Shown here: in pieces, positions 26,965-37,058 of the stretch | Position numbering within the stretch: the stretch's first letter is position 1 | Layout: every line of letters starts with the position of its first letter | Assembly: GCF_016918735.1 (NCBI RefSeq) | Contig: NZ_JAFFPR010000060.1 | Location: 434,001 to 498,000 of the forward strand | Reading direction: 5' to 3' | Source: Leptospira abararensis | Lineage (GTDB): Bacteria > Spirochaetota > Leptospiria > Leptospirales > Leptospiraceae | DNA: 64,000 nt | Translations under genes and position numbers: made by a program | Notes under the pieces: generated by a model | Seen by the model: the letters and a program-made list of their open reading frames with translations, nothing else | The model's database searches: none | Told to the model about the DNA's origin: nothing

Positions 26965-29535
26965 CTAAAGTTCTTTGTCCAAAACCTCTTTTAGTTTCAA
27001 ATATTGAGAATTTTCAGGAGAAGTTGTCCCAAGCCTTTCCAGAATTTTTCGAGCTCGGTCTTTGTTTTTGAGAAGTCTGTAACATTCTACTAAATTAATA
27101 AGATTTCGAATGTGTTTTGGATCCCTCGCTCGTAACCTCTCTCCAATTTCCACCGCCTTACGTACATTCTTTGATTTTCGGTAGGCATAACTCAATTGTA
27201 ATAGAATTTCATTGTCGGTAACAAAATAAGGAAAAATGGATTCTAAAGATTCTACAGCAGAATCAAATCGTTTCAATAAAAGGGAAATGCGAGATTTTTC
27301 ACGAAGTAAATTGATTCGCACATCATCTTCCAAATTTTCATTATTTAACATTCGTTCTATGGTTGAGTAAGTTTCTTCCGCATTCCCTGATTCCAATACT
27401 GATTGAAGTTCGGAATATAAAAAATGATCTGATCCCACAGTAGTTAGGGAAGAAGAACTCATCCTTTTGGCGGAACCCATCCATTCCAGTCGTAGTAAGG
27501 TCAAATCATCAGAAAAACTTCCAATTGATTGGAGGTTCTCAACAATTTGTTCCAATTCTCCTTTCGACTCACCAACCACTTGTAAAAATTTGGTTTCATC
27601 CTCGTTCATCACACGCGATCCATCAGATCCCATTTCCAAAATCAAATCATCCCGACCATCCGAACCGATAAAAAGAACATCCCCTTGTTCTAAAACAAAA
27701 ACCCGGATGCGCACATTGCCAGCCATTCCTTTAGTTCCAATTTTACGAAGTTCCAATTCCTCTTCAATAAAGGAAGCAACTCCGTCCCTGTACAAAACAG
27801 TCCAAGGATGTTCGGCGTTGAGATAATACAACACTCCTGTTTCCTCTTCCACAAGGCCTAGGACAACAGACACGAGCATAGATCCGTCGAAAGATTCAAA
27901 AATAGTTTGTAGTTCGTAAAAACATTCTTTGATCCATCGTTCCGGAGATTTGGATTGACTCTCGAGTAGAAGTTGTGTGCGTTTGATAAACGATAAAAAC
28001 ACAACACCTAATACGAGGGCGCCTCCTGCCCCTTGGATGGACTTACCCATCGCATCTCCGTTGATAAAAACGAAGTATTTTTTACCATTGAGAACAATGT
28101 CATCACAGATGATGAGGTCTCCCCCAATCTCTTTGATTTTTCCTTTGAACTCGAACTCTTTTTTTTGTTTGGTATAGGATTGGATTCCAATCATTGGCGA
28201 TTTCGATTTTTTGGAATCATTGAGCGGATCGAGTAGTAATGATGTTAAAAAATAATCTCCATCTTGTTGGATTTTTAATTCCTGGACTCGTGTGAGGGTT
28301 TCTTGTAATTCGTTTGTTCTTTGGACTACCTTTCTTTCTAGGTTAGCATTCAATTCTTCCACTTGTTTATGCACACGTAAAAAACGATTGGCTAACACGA
28401 CAGCAATCCCAAGCACAAAGAATAAAAATCCAAATCTTGATAAATTTAAATTCTGAATAGGGATCAGTCCAGAGGCCCCCAAAATATCCCAAATGGCTGT
28501 AAATATCAAAAACAAAATACCAGATAACAAACGCTTGGCGTCTTTATTACCCTTCATTACTGCCCGAATTGTGATATAAAACAAAACCACACTGAATGCC
28601 AATACTGATCCTTGCCAGACTCGCAAAAGCATCACAGAACTGGCTCGGTTCACAAAAATTTGTAACATCGCCAAAATGAAACTGAATCCAAAATACCCTT
28701 TAGTGATCGGGCTAATTCGTTTGCGAAAAAAAGTATCAACGAATAACAAAAGCCAGGTGGGTGTCAAAAATACGATAAAGTATTCTATTTTTGTAATGGT
28801 AAAAGGGTCAACATCCCACTGGTAGATGGCCTGGGATCTAAAATACATATAAGCGGATAAAAATACAGCAAAGAGTGCAAAGTAAAGATTGTATGTTTCA
28901 TTACGGCGTTTCCAATAAAACAAACCATGATAAATCCCAACAAAAAAGTATAAAAATAACAACATAAAGGTTGCATATTCATCCTCAACTTTTTCCAAAA
29001 CCGCATAACGATCAATGGATGAACCAAAATCATTAAAAACTTTATAAAAATTTAATTCTTCACCCGATTCTGATGCAAGAAGGACTCGGATTTCATTTTT
29101 CCCAACTCGTAACAAATTTCGTGATAGTTTAACGAGAATGTTTCTTTTGTATCCACTTTCCGAGATATGATCGTTTTCTATAACCCCACTTTTAGAAACC
29201 AACTCCCCGTTTATGTACACTTTGTACACATTAGAAAGATACGGTATATGTAAGGCAAAGGAATCTGAGTCCGTTTCCTTAAAATCAATTTCTGATAAAA
29301 GAAATGGTTTTACCATTGTAATTTTTTGTAAAATTCCATCGGGAAAATCTAACTGAGATTTGATGGTAACAAGAGGGAGGGATTCCAAAGGAATCCATCC
29401 AGAACCAATAGGAACCTCCGATTCCCACCAACCCTTTTTGACATTCCAGTTTTTGGTAAGGTCGACCGGTAAGGCCCAAAGGGAGACGGGCAATAAAAGA
29501 AAAAGAAGAAGGACATTTTTAATATATAAATTCAT
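26965..29535 (-). CDS. 7TMR-DISM receptor with SpoIIE/PP2C phosphatase and TPR domains
   Basis: This 856-residue protein has a signal peptide. A periplasmic jelly-roll 7TMR-DISM extracellular domain follows (about 25-185), then seven membrane helices (about 185-385) and a short coiled coil (VEELNANLERKVVQRTNELQ). Next is a PP2C/SpoIIE phosphatase domain (about 450-660) with GDLIICDD, INGDAMGKSIQGAGG and FIGSDGRDDL metal-site motifs. The C-terminal third carries TPR-like repeats. It would convert an outside signal into Ser/Thr dephosphorylation, typically of an anti-anti-sigma factor. Its start overlaps the ppx stop by four bases, so they share a transcript. Confidence 0.88.
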   Translation of the reverse strand: MNLYIKNVLLLFLLLPVSLWALPVDLTKNWNVKKGWWESEVPIGSGWIPLESLPLVTIKSQLDFPDGILQKITMVKPFLLSEIDFKETDSDSFALHIPYLSNVYKVYINGELVSKSGVIENDHISESGYKRNILVKLSRNLLRVGKNEIRVLLASESGEELNFYKVFNDFGSSIDRYAVLEKVEDEYATFMLLFLYFFVGIYHGLFYWKRRNETYNLYFALFAVFLSAYMYFRSQAIYQWDVDPFTITKIEYFIVFLTPTWLLLFVDTFFRKRISPITKGYFGFSFILAMLQIFVNRASSVMLLRVWQGSVLAFSVVLFYITIRAVMKGNKDAKRLLSGILFLIFTAIWDILGASGLIPIQNLNLSRFGFLFFVLGIAVVLANRFLRVHKQVEELNANLERKVVQRTNELQETLTRVQELKIQQDGDYFLTSLLLDPLNDSKKSKSPMIGIQSYTKQKKEFEFKGKIKEIGGDLIICDDIVLNGKKYFVFINGDAMGKSIQGAGGALVLGVVFLSFIKRTQLLLESQSKSPERWIKECFYELQTIFESFDGSMLVSVVLGLVEEETGVLYYLNAEHPWTVLYRDGVASFIEEELELRKIGTKGMAGNVRIRVFVLEQGDVLFIGSDGRDDLILEMGSDGSRVMNEDETKFLQVVGESKGELEQIVENLQSIGSFSDDLTLLRLEWMGSAKRMSSSSLTTVGSDHFLYSELQSVLESGNAEETYSTIERMLNNENLEDDVRINLLREKSRISLLLKRFDSAVESLESIFPYFVTDNEILLQLSYAYRKSKNVRKAVEIGERLRARDPKHIRNLINLVECYRLLKNKDRARKILERLGTTSPENSQYLKLKEVLDKEL

Positions 29536-31178
29536 AAGATAAAGGTTTGGAACTCTAAGGATACACCATAGGTTTCTTCAAAAAGATCTTTTTTTTCTGC
29601 CACAGACCAGATTTCTAAATTGGGATCAGTTCCTTTTTTGTGATACAACCGACAAAGAACCTTTCCTTTTTCATACACAGCGTCCAATCGCTCAATGATA
29701 GATTTTTCCGAACGATCAAGCCCATCTCCAATCCGTAAAAATGCAGCTAATTTTTTGACAAGGAGTTGGTCTTCGATTCTTAATGCCTTAAACTCTTCGT
29801 GTTTTCCTTTGGGACCACCTTTTCTATGATAACGGGCAAGAAGGGCAATGATTTCAATTTCTGCATTGGAAAAACCCACCATGGCTTCTGAGTTTTTAAT
29901 GATATAATAACTATGTTTGTGGTAGTTGTGATGGGAAATACAAAGCCCTACTTGGTGCAAATAACATGCAGTCTCCAAATAATCGCGTTCCAAATTCCCA
30001 AGTTTATGTAAATCTTTTAAATCATCAAACATCTGCAAGGTGATCTTTGCCACGGCTTCAGCATGACTTTTTCCGGCCGGATAAAGATTGGCAACGGTTT
30101 TGATTGCTTTTTCACGAATATTATCTAAAGGAGGAAGTGAGGTGTCCGTATGACGATACCAAGACTCAATGGTATCATAAACAATTCCCTCCCGAAGAGC
30201 AAAATCACTCACGGTAATGGAAGGAGCTTTGATCCTTTGTAAAACTTCATCTAAAACCAAAACCCCACCTACAATGATATCTCCCCTTTTGGCATCCAGG
30301 CCTGGAATTTTTAATCTTTTTTTGAGACTATCAGCATCTAATACTTGTTTGCGGGCGTCTTTAAACTGATCGATGGCAATTTCTGTTCCGTTCAATCTGT
30401 CCCGTTTTTCCATCTTTTTTTCCAAAACGATGGAGGCCACAGAGGAGATGGTTCCCGAACTTCCCACAACCAAAAAGGGTTTCCATGTTTCAATCTGTGG
30501 TAAAAAAGCAGATAACACAGATTCAATATGAATCCGACATTTTTGTATATCGGTAGCACTCAAAGGATCTTTCTTTAAAAACTTTTCTGTTAGGCGGATG
30601 GCTCCGAGTTTCAAACTAGTTGAAAATAGTATCTCTCCCTTTTCTCCCACAAGGAGCTCTGTACTCCCTCCTCCAATGTCAATGAGTAGGATTCGTTTGT
30701 CATAAACCGGCAGGCCTTGCAAAATCCCTAAATAGATGAGCCTTGCTTCCTCATTTCCCGAGATGACTTGGATTTGGATTCCTGTTTCCCTCTCGGCTCG
30801 GTCAAGAAATACCTGGCGGTTCTCTGCTTCCCTGAGGGCACTTGTGGCTACAGCTCGAATTTCGGCCTTATAGGAGACTGCCAAAGACTGAAACCGTTTG
30901 AGGCAAGCGAGTCCTCTTTCCATGGCATCTTCCTGAATGACCGCATAATCACTGCTACCGCTTCCCAGTCTTACGGATTCTTTTTCTTTGGTTAAATATT
31001 CGAGTGTACCGTCCGGTCTTAGTTTTACGACGACGATATGGAAAGAATTTGTGCCTAAATCAATGGCAGCGAGTATCTTTTCCGTGCGAAATGCGGGATT
31101 GGGTTTTCTTAAGATTTGTGAGAAAGGAAGCATTTTGTATCTTACAAGCGTACCGAAAATTTTTACGGTTGAAAGCAA
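29532..31178 (-). CDS. Exopolyphosphatase / GppA-type phosphatase with HD-like domain
   Basis: This 548-residue protein has the ASKHA ATPase-like fold: [17 protein letters not shown] (phosphate 1), [27 protein letters not shown] (phosphate 2). The C-terminal half is an HD-type helical domain ([35 protein letters not shown]), as in E. coli-like Ppx. It cleaves polyphosphate or pppGpp. The N-terminal ~30 residues (from 31178) are unusual, and a later start at 31133 (MLPFSQIL) is possible. It overlaps the 7TMR-DISM gene and is divergent from mreB. Confidence 0.9.
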   Translation of the reverse strand: MLSTVKIFGTLVRYKMLPFSQILRKPNPAFRTEKILAAIDLGTNSFHIVVVKLRPDGTLEYLTKEKESVRLGSGSSDYAVIQEDAMERGLACLKRFQSLAVSYKAEIRAVATSALREAENRQVFLDRAERETGIQIQVISGNEEARLIYLGILQGLPVYDKRILLIDIGGGSTELLVGEKGEILFSTSLKLGAIRLTEKFLKKDPLSATDIQKCRIHIESVLSAFLPQIETWKPFLVVGSSGTISSVASIVLEKKMEKRDRLNGTEIAIDQFKDARKQVLDADSLKKRLKIPGLDAKRGDIIVGGVLVLDEVLQRIKAPSITVSDFALREGIVYDTIESWYRHTDTSLPPLDNIREKAIKTVANLYPAGKSHAEAVAKITLQMFDDLKDLHKLGNLERDYLETACYLHQVGLCISHHNYHKHSYYIIKNSEAMVGFSNAEIEIIALLARYHRKGGPKGKHEEFKALRIEDQLLVKKLAAFLRIGDGLDRSEKSIIERLDAVYEKGKVLCRLYHKKGTDPNLEIWSVAEKKDLFEETYGVSLEFQTFIL

Positions 31179-31277
31179 AAACCAGCCGAAAATTATGGGG
31201 AACGGGTAGAATTATATTATTTTGGTGTTAAGCCACCTGAAATTCCCCCTTTCGTACTTCTTTCACCAGGATCTGAT

Positions 31278-32300
31278 ATGATATTTGATAACCTCTATGG
31301 ACTATTCTCGAACGATATGGGAATCGATTTGGGAACCGCGAACACCCTCGTGCATGTGAAAGGACAAGGAATTGTCCTATCCGAACCGTCGGTCGTGGCA
31401 GTCCAGGCCTCAACAGGTCGGGTCCTTGCCGTTGGCCAAGAAGCCAAACGAATGCTAGGAAGAACTCCTGGTGACATCGTTGCCATTCGTCCTATGAAAG
31501 ACGGGGTCATCGCCGACTTCGAAACTGTAGAAAAGATGATTCGTTACTTCATCGCTAAAGTTCACAACCGCACTACATTTGTAAAACCACGGATCGTCAT
31601 CGGAGTTCCTTCGGGAATTACCGAAGTAGAAAGACGGGCCGTTCGGGAATCCGCAGAACAAGCCGGGGCCCGCGAAATTTTCCTTATCGAAGAAGCACTC
31701 GCTGCTGCCATTGGTGCCAACATCCCGATCCATGAACCTGCTGGAAACATGATCGTTGATATCGGCGGGGGAACCACAGAAATCGCTGTGATCTCTCTTG
31801 GTGGTATGGTGATCGCCGAGTCCATCCGCACTGGTGGGGACGAATTTGATGAAGCCATTGTCAAATACCTCCGTAACCAATACAACCTAGTTGTCGGAGA
31901 AAGAACTGCCGAGGACATCAAACTCACGATCGGTAACGCTTTCGCTGACAAACGTGTCGACACGATGGAAGTGAAAGGCCGTGACGCCATCTCAGGACTC
32001 CCACGCACCCTCGAACTCGACTCAAACGAAATCCGTAAAGCCCTCAAAGAACCAACAGACGAAATCCTAGACGGGATCAAATCCGTATTGGAACGCACTC
32101 CTCCAGAACTTGCTGCCGACATCGTAGAACGAGGGATCGTTCTCACTGGTGGTGGTTGCCTCCTTCGTGGTCTCGAACACTACCTCACCAAAGAAACAGG
32201 AGTTCCGGTCTTCCGTGCTGAAAACCCACTGACTTGTGTGGTGCTAGGAACAGGTCGATACTTGGATGAATTGAAATACATCAAACCGGGGATCCGATAA
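31278..32300 (+). CDS. mreB: Rod-shape determining protein MreB
   Basis: This 340-residue bacterial actin homologue positions the cell-wall elongation machinery along the helical spirochaete cell. The ATP-site motifs are [37 protein letters not shown] and [11 protein letters not shown]. The start [19 protein letters not shown] matches the amphipathic N-terminus that binds membrane. mreC and mreD do not follow; instead a terminator (32375-32400) and a dispersed repeat lie downstream. Confidence 0.97.
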   Translation: MIFDNLYGLFSNDMGIDLGTANTLVHVKGQGIVLSEPSVVAVQASTGRVLAVGQEAKRMLGRTPGDIVAIRPMKDGVIADFETVEKMIRYFIAKVHNRTTFVKPRIVIGVPSGITEVERRAVRESAEQAGAREIFLIEEALAAAIGANIPIHEPAGNMIVDIGGGTTEIAVISLGGMVIAESIRTGGDEFDEAIVKYLRNQYNLVVGERTAEDIKLTIGNAFADKRVDTMEVKGRDAISGLPRTLELDSNEIRKALKEPTDEILDGIKSVLERTPPELAADIVERGIVLTGGGCLLRGLEHYLTKETGVPVFRAENPLTCVVLGTGRYLDELKYIKPGIR

Positions 32301-32374
32301 AAGATATTTCTGATTTAGAAAACTACTCTGCAATCCTTCGGGTGAAACTCTCACTCTAAGGATTAAGGTCGAAA

Positions 32375-32400
32375 AGGGAACCTTTGGTTCTCTTTTTTTT
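32375..32400 (+). terminator. Intrinsic terminator after mreB
   Basis: AGGGAACC-TTT-GGTTCTCT forms an eight-pair stem (one G-T) followed by eight T residues. It lies 75 bases after mreB and abuts copy B of the dispersed repeat. A similar GGTTCCC plus T-run precedes copy C at about 33605. Confidence 0.8.
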
Positions 32401-32470
32401 GGGCGCACATTTCCGGCTATCCGCTCCAATCTTTGCTCCGCAAAGGATTTCCGCTTCTATCCGGGGCGCG
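32401..32470 (-). repeat. Dispersed hairpin repeat, copy B (short form)
   Basis: On the minus strand it reads GCGCCCCGGATAG, AGCGGAAATC, hairpin CTTTGC-GGA-GCAAAG, ATTGGAGCGGATAGCCGG, ending GTGCGCCC. This is the same core as copy A, but with a short outer arm. It is nearly identical to copy E at 41075-41145. Confidence 0.85.
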
Positions 32471-32547
32471 GGGTTTGGTTGGTGATTACATTAGGAAATA
32501 TAGAACCAGAATGTTTTATTTTTAACTTATTTGGTGAGGAGAATGCC

Positions 32548-32671
32548 GCATTTCGATATGGCCTTCGGCCTACTCAATGCTCGACTTGGTTGGTCGGAGT
32601 TGTCGTTGATGGTCCATTACCGTCGTTTCGGTCGTTGAGTAGCGAAGCGTATCGAAACGCGAAACGAACGT
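32548..32671. repeat. REP-like double palindrome, copy 1
   Basis: It opens with GCATTTCGATATGGCCTTCGGCCTACTCAATGC (32548-32580, in two overlapping hairpin arms) and closes with GTTGAGTAGCGAAGCGTATCGAAAC. TTTCGATA-G...CTACTCAA and its complement make a large inverted repeat with a GGCC-TTC-GGCC tip on the left side. The same arrangement is found at 45888-45994. It lies directly before the GIY-YIG gene and is inside the same open frame. Confidence 0.8.
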
Positions 32672-32679
32672 TAAAAACG

Positions 32680-32985
32680 ATGGGATACATGTACATATTA
32701 CTCTGTTCTGATCGAACGTACTACACAGGTAGTACGAAGTATTTGGCAAGAAGACTTAGGCAACACCAAAGCGGAGAAGGTGCAAGCTATACGAAGAAAC
32801 GTCTGCCAGTTAAACTAATTTTTTTTGAAGCATATTCAAGAATCGATCATGCATTTTACAGAGAGAAACAATTGCAAGGTTGGTCTCGAAAGAAAAAAGA
32901 GTCACTGATGGCACAGGATTTCATGCAGCTTAAACTACATGCTAAAAAAATTCGATTTTACAGGAGCTGCTTGGACGAGTCTTAA
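32680..32985 (+). CDS. GIY-YIG endonuclease-like protein
   Basis: This 101-residue single-domain protein begins MGYMYILLCSDRTYYTGST, with the GIY-like MYI and YIG-like YTG motifs. The catalytic Arg is in LARRLRQHQ and the metal-binding Glu in FYREKQLQGW. It fits the UPF0213/YhbQ-like group. The frame stays open upstream to an ATG at 32479, through the REP-like palindrome, but that extension looks like translated repeat. The ATG at 32680 is preferred, although it has no clear Shine-Dalgarno. The C-terminus is a short basic helix. Role unknown; the link with the palindrome is notable. Confidence 0.82.
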   Translation: MGYMYILLCSDRTYYTGSTKYLARRLRQHQSGEGASYTKKRLPVKLIFFEAYSRIDHAFYREKQLQGWSRKKKESLMAQDFMQLKLHAKKIRFYRSCLDES

Positions 32986-33000
32986 TATGGAACTAGATAT

Positions 33001-33495
33001 TTAAGTTTTATATTTTTGAATTCTTTTTGTTGGAGTATCCATTCCTAAATATGAAAAAGGAGTTTTATTTAAAAATTTGCTATGTGCAAAAGGGGATGAT
33101 TCGTCCCCGTTCGGTTCGTCTTTCAGAATGAACTTTGTCATTTGAATCATATCAGTCATAGATCCAAGTACCCTTCGATTCAAAGTAGTTGTTATATAAA
33201 TTTCTTTGGACATAGGTGCCAAAAGATTTCCAATCACTGTCGGTAAACACTCTCCTTCCAGTTGGTGTTTCCATTCTTCTAAGATCCGATCTAAAAATTC
33301 TTCCTCTGTTCTGATACCAGCGCCACGGAAGATCACGGAAAACAAAGTCTCTGCATGTGTAACAAGATAATATTTAAGCCTGCCTGCAGTGAAGGTATTT
33401 ACATACCACTCATTTTCAAGGTTAGATTCTGGAATTGGCTTTAAATTTTTTAATTTGAAGTTGTCCTGAACTCTTTTTGTTAATCTGAGAATCAT
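33001..33495 (-). CDS. DUF6933 family protein
   Basis: This 164-residue cytoplasmic protein begins MILRLTKRVQDNFKLKNL and has NEWYVNTFTAGRLKYYLVTHAETLFSVIF (about 28-56), the pattern of the DUF6933 family, in which a WYxNxF block is followed by a strand ending in SLFSV. The family has no assigned function and is scattered among accessory regions of bacteria. Here it faces the GIY-YIG gene convergently. Confidence 0.75.
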   Translation of the reverse strand: MILRLTKRVQDNFKLKNLKPIPESNLENEWYVNTFTAGRLKYYLVTHAETLFSVIFRGAGIRTEEEFLDRILEEWKHQLEGECLPTVIGNLLAPMSKEIYITTTLNRRVLGSMTDMIQMTKFILKDEPNGDESSPFAHSKFLNKTPFSYLGMDTPTKRIQKYKT

Positions 33496-33620
33496 TCGAT
33501 TCCAACTTTAACAATGGTAACGTCAAAAGAAAACAAAATTAGTTCACTTAGCATTAGAGACTTTATTCAAAGAAGCTTCACGAAAACAACTGATCCGACT
33601 TTTTGGTTCCCTTTTTTTTT

Positions 33621-33651
33621 GGGCGCACATCTCCGGCTCTCCGCTGCAATC
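33621..33651 (-). repeat. Dispersed hairpin repeat, copy C (truncated)
   Basis: GGGCGCACATCTCCGGCTCTCCGCTGCAATC matches one half of copies B and E and breaks off exactly at the central hairpin. The next bases are the stop codon of the chemoreceptor gene, so the chemoreceptor's end coincides with the break point. Confidence 0.75.
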
Positions 33652-35217
33652 CTATATGTGTTTTGCCAATCGCTCTGATTGTTTGGAGAGTCCATCCACA
33701 TTTTCACGCAAGTGGGAAGTATTGGATGCAAGTGATGAAGCAGATTGTTCAATAGATACAAGAGCTCTCGACATTTCTTGTGTACCCATTTTTTGTTCCG
33801 ATGCCAAAACTTCCAATTGTTTGGAAAGTGAAAACAACTCTTGGAATGAATTTAAAAAAGATTTATGAATGGATGTTTGTTTTTCTACTTTAATTTTTAA
33901 ATCAGAAAGGTTTGATACGAGGATACCAAAACTTTTGTCCTGGATTCCCATTTTTTCTTTCGTTTCGGAAGCTGCTGTATTTCCGCTCACAATTTGTTTA
34001 GCAGCTTGTGTAATGATCTTTGAAATTAGTGATGCATTTTCCTGTGCACTGTCAGCAAGTTTAGCGACTTCTTGAGCTACCACAGCAAAACCTCTTCCAT
34101 GTTCACCAGCACGCGCTGCTTCAATAGAAGCATTTAATGCAAGTAAGTTGGTTCGATCTGCAATGTCTCGTAAAATTTGGTTTACTTCTTCCACTTTTTG
34201 AAAGCTTTCTTTGATTTCTTCAAAATTGGAGCTCACTGAATCCATAGCTGTAGTTACTTGAACACTATATTGTTTGGATTCATCAGTGGTTTGTGCCAAA
34301 TTGATCGTTGAAGTGTATACTTCAGACAAAATTTTATCCATGACCGTACTTTCTTGGTTTAGATCATCAATTCTGGTAAACTGTGATTTTACAAAATCGC
34401 TAGCACTGTCCATTGAAGCCGCAAGTTCTTCCATAGACGCACTGATCTCCTCTACACTAGAAACTTGTGTTTGGATTTCAGAATTCAAAGAATCCATAAA
34501 TTTTAACATTTCTTGGACACTTTGATTCAAAGTCTCCGCTTCTTGTTGAATGTTTTGTTTTGTTTGATTTGCGGCTTCAGATTTTAGCCTTGCTTCTTCT
34601 GCAGATTTTGTCGCTTCACTACTAGAATTCGACATAAATTTTACGACGGCACTCATCATATGCACACCACAAATCAAAGCAATTGTATTGATCCCAATGA
34701 ATGGAATTCCAAATTGATTTGAAGCGGTAGCAATAAATTTAATTTCAGCACCACCTGTTACTCCTAAAAATACATATAGAAGTAAACTTGAAATTGCAAT
34801 GTATCCGACTGCCATAGTTAGGCGATATGACAAAAGAAAACCTGAGTAAATAACGACAAATAGAAGAACCAACATTACAAATGGTAACGTTGCAATCGAA
34901 ACCTTTTCTGCTGGTGTTTTGGACATAATGACAACAATGGCAAAAACACTCGAATAAATGATGATATCGAGTAAAATGGAGAGGTAAGCAAATTTTAAAT
35001 AAAATTTTTGTTTTTTATAGAGCCAAAAAGTATAAACACCATATGATAAAACTACAAATTCTAGAAAGGATAGAATAAGGCTCATAGTTCGTTCGGTAGT
35101 TGGAATAGCCACCATAAAGAAAATATTGATAGATAACATTACAATTGCAAAGGAAATGCGAATCGTGTTCGCGATCATACTTCCTTTTTCTAAGTAGTTT
35201 CCAGAAACAGATGACAT
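33652..35217 (-). CDS. Methyl-accepting chemotaxis protein with multi-helix membrane sensor
   Basis: This chemoreceptor of about 520 residues starts at the ATG at 35217 ([12 protein letters not shown]), which has an ATGAGGA Shine-Dalgarno 12 bases upstream; the frame extends to 35298 without ribosome-binding support. Six membrane helices occupy about residues 18-205 with almost no periplasmic loop, so it may sense membrane or internal signals. The cytoplasmic part is a long coiled coil with the conserved tip [20 protein letters not shown] and [16 protein letters not shown]. The stop codon lies at the edge of a truncated repeat (33621-33651), so the natural C-terminus could have been altered. 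Confidence 0.92.
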   Translation of the reverse strand: MSSVSGNYLEKGSMIANTIRISFAIVMLSINIFFMVAIPTTERTMSLILSFLEFVVLSYGVYTFWLYKKQKFYLKFAYLSILLDIIIYSSVFAIVVIMSKTPAEKVSIATLPFVMLVLLFVVIYSGFLLSYRLTMAVGYIAISSLLLYVFLGVTGGAEIKFIATASNQFGIPFIGINTIALICGVHMMSAVVKFMSNSSSEATKSAEEARLKSEAANQTKQNIQQEAETLNQSVQEMLKFMDSLNSEIQTQVSSVEEISASMEELAASMDSASDFVKSQFTRIDDLNQESTVMDKILSEVYTSTINLAQTTDESKQYSVQVTTAMDSVSSNFEEIKESFQKVEEVNQILRDIADRTNLLALNASIEAARAGEHGRGFAVVAQEVAKLADSAQENASLISKIITQAAKQIVSGNTAASETKEKMGIQDKSFGILVSNLSDLKIKVEKQTSIHKSFLNSFQELFSLSKQLEVLASEQKMGTQEMSRALVSIEQSASSLASNTSHLRENVDGLSKQSERLAKHI

Positions 35218-35993
35218 AATGTAAAAATCCTCATAATGACTGACGAATTTTTTTTTTAAAAAACGCCATAAGTTTATTTTTATCCTGTAAATTGGCAAAG
35301 AATCGTCAAAACGAATTCGTTTCCTTTTGCGGAAATTAGTAAAGAGAGAAGATAAACAAACAGAGTTATTTCATAGGGAGAAATCACTAGAAAAACGATC
35401 CAACCGAAAAAGACGAATTGAGGATGACCTGCTGATTCATTTTTCCAATATATAATTTAATAATGAATCATTTGCTTTCCCATTGTTTATCAATCTCGTC
35501 TTTGATGAGAGATAGAGAACCAACAATTCAAACTCCAGAAAGGGAATTTTTAGAAATTTAATCATCTTAAATTTTCAATACAGACAACTAAATTCACAAA
35601 TATTAGAATTGGTAATTGTTGCTCAAAGTACAGATCCAAATATAGAATATCTAAATGAAAAAGATCACAAAATTTCGGGAGAATGATCTCTTTTGAATTA
35701 AAACAAAAATCCCCCGCACCAGGGATTGAGTGGAAATCCTTTTCGCGTAAGCGAAAAGATTGGAACGGAAAGCCCGGTCGCTTACACAATAAATTCAGAA
35801 TTAAACTTTTGATTGCGAGGTGCCCACATTGAAGGAACGTTTGCACCGACAAACGTTTGTCACCAAAAATTAGAAAGGCAGTGACATCGGACTCTCATTT
35901 TTTATTTCCGAATATACTAAAGTATTTTGTTTGTGGTTCGAAGAACCTTTTCTGAGATAAATAGTGTTGATTAAGGCCAACTAACATTCTATA
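35218..35993. other. Long intergenic region with one repeat
   Basis: These 776 bases separate the chemoreceptor from the ankyrin lipoprotein. Besides the chemoreceptor leader and repeat copy D (35716-35825), the DNA is AT-rich, without a convincing open frame or RNA gene. Confidence 0.6.
35716..35825 (+). repeat. Dispersed hairpin repeat, copy D (long form)
   Basis: It starts GCACCAGGGATTG and ends GAGGTGCCC. The end arms are GCACC and GGTGC, where copies A and G have GCGCC and GGCGC, a compensated change. The central hairpin is CTTTTCGC-GTAA-GCGAAAAG, different in sequence from copy A but equally paired. AGCCCGGTCGC is conserved. Confidence 0.85.
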
Positions 35994-37010
35994 ATGGACT
36001 TGTCTCGTCAGATTCGGTTTCCACTTGAGAATAGGACTAGAATTGTGAATAGGAAAGTATCAAAAACATTAAATTACGGGGGAATCATCCTCGTTATGTC
36101 AATGCTGACGGGGATATCTTGTTCTTCTTTGGAACTCAGGTGTTCAGGTTGCACTTTGAGCGAAGCCTATGTAGATGCGAATGCATTAGAATTAGTGAAT
36201 GCAGCCGTAAAAGGTAACAGTAAAAAGGTGGAAGAGTTGGTTCGTAAAGGTGCCAACCCGAACCATCTGGAAAATGGGAAAGTTCCAATGCTCCTTTGGA
36301 CTTTATGCGCGGAGAATCAGGAAGGATTCGAGGCGCTCCTCAAAGCAGGAGCAGATCCAAATCTCGACGGAACTGGTCATGGAATCGGGGACGGTCAGAG
36401 TTTTGGTTCGGGAATGTTCGGATTCAGATGGAGGGGATACCGTTTTGTTACTACGAGTAAAATTAAGGAAGGATGGTCTGCAACGGTTATGGCTGCAGCA
36501 CTGAGAAAGCCTGAATTTTTGCACCTAGCTTTGAAAAACGGCGGAGATCTGAATGCAAAAAAAGGGGATGGAGGAGATAGTAGACCTCTGCTCATTGCAA
36601 GTAGATATGCCAATTTAGAAAATATCAAAATCCTACTCGAAGCAGGTGCGAACATCAATATTCATGATGAAAAATATGCCGTTACTTCGGCACCTGAACT
36701 GGCAATTGCAGGATATTCACGTTTTGATATAGCAATTTGGTTTTTGGAACAAGGTTACAACCACGATTTACAAGGGTTAGGTAGATTGGCGGAAGCAAGT
36801 AACGTCCATGATGGATTGCAACCGGATAAAGACAAACTAATGGATATGTTGACCAAACGTGGGGTTCGGTTTCCTATTCCAGGGAGATTCATCGACAGAG
36901 GGTTGAAGACAAGACAAATTCCGGCGAATGAAGTTGATGATGTAATTCGTGGCAAAAAATCAATCTGGAGTTATCCGAAACGTCCAGGTATGGAAAATGT
37001 TGATCCGTAA
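35994..37010 (+). CDS. Ankyrin-repeat lipoprotein
   Basis: This 338-residue protein has a basic N-terminus of about 30 residues, a hydrophobic segment and the lipobox-like LTGISC (Cys about 43), so it is probably a lipoprotein; a start at 36048 or 36096 would give a more usual signal peptide. Ankyrin-type repeats follow (SKKVEELVRKGANPNHLENG, GFEALLKAGADPNLDG, NIKILLEAGANINIHDE), with a Gly-rich insertion around 120-140. Ankyrin folds bind other proteins. Partner and role are unknown. Confidence 0.8.
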   Translation: MDLSRQIRFPLENRTRIVNRKVSKTLNYGGIILVMSMLTGISCSSLELRCSGCTLSEAYVDANALELVNAAVKGNSKKVEELVRKGANPNHLENGKVPMLLWTLCAENQEGFEALLKAGADPNLDGTGHGIGDGQSFGSGMFGFRWRGYRFVTTSKIKEGWSATVMAAALRKPEFLHLALKNGGDLNAKKGDGGDSRPLLIASRYANLENIKILLEAGANINIHDEKYAVTSAPELAIAGYSRFDIAIWFLEQGYNHDLQGLGRLAEASNVHDGLQPDKDKLMDMLTKRGVRFPIPGRFIDRGLKTRQIPANEVDDVIRGKKSIWSYPKRPGMENVDP

Positions 37011-37058
37011 ATCCATATTAGAGTATGATGGTTCAACAATATGTTTAATGGAGTACCT

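Noticed and set aside
32479..32679. N-terminal extension of the GIY-YIG protein
   Set aside because: The first 67 codons run through a REP-like palindrome and encode no recognisable domain; the family starts at MGYMYILLC.
35562..35852. Minus-strand open frame of 96 codons
   Set aside because: It overlaps dispersed repeat copy D and has no ribosome-binding site or recognisable motif.
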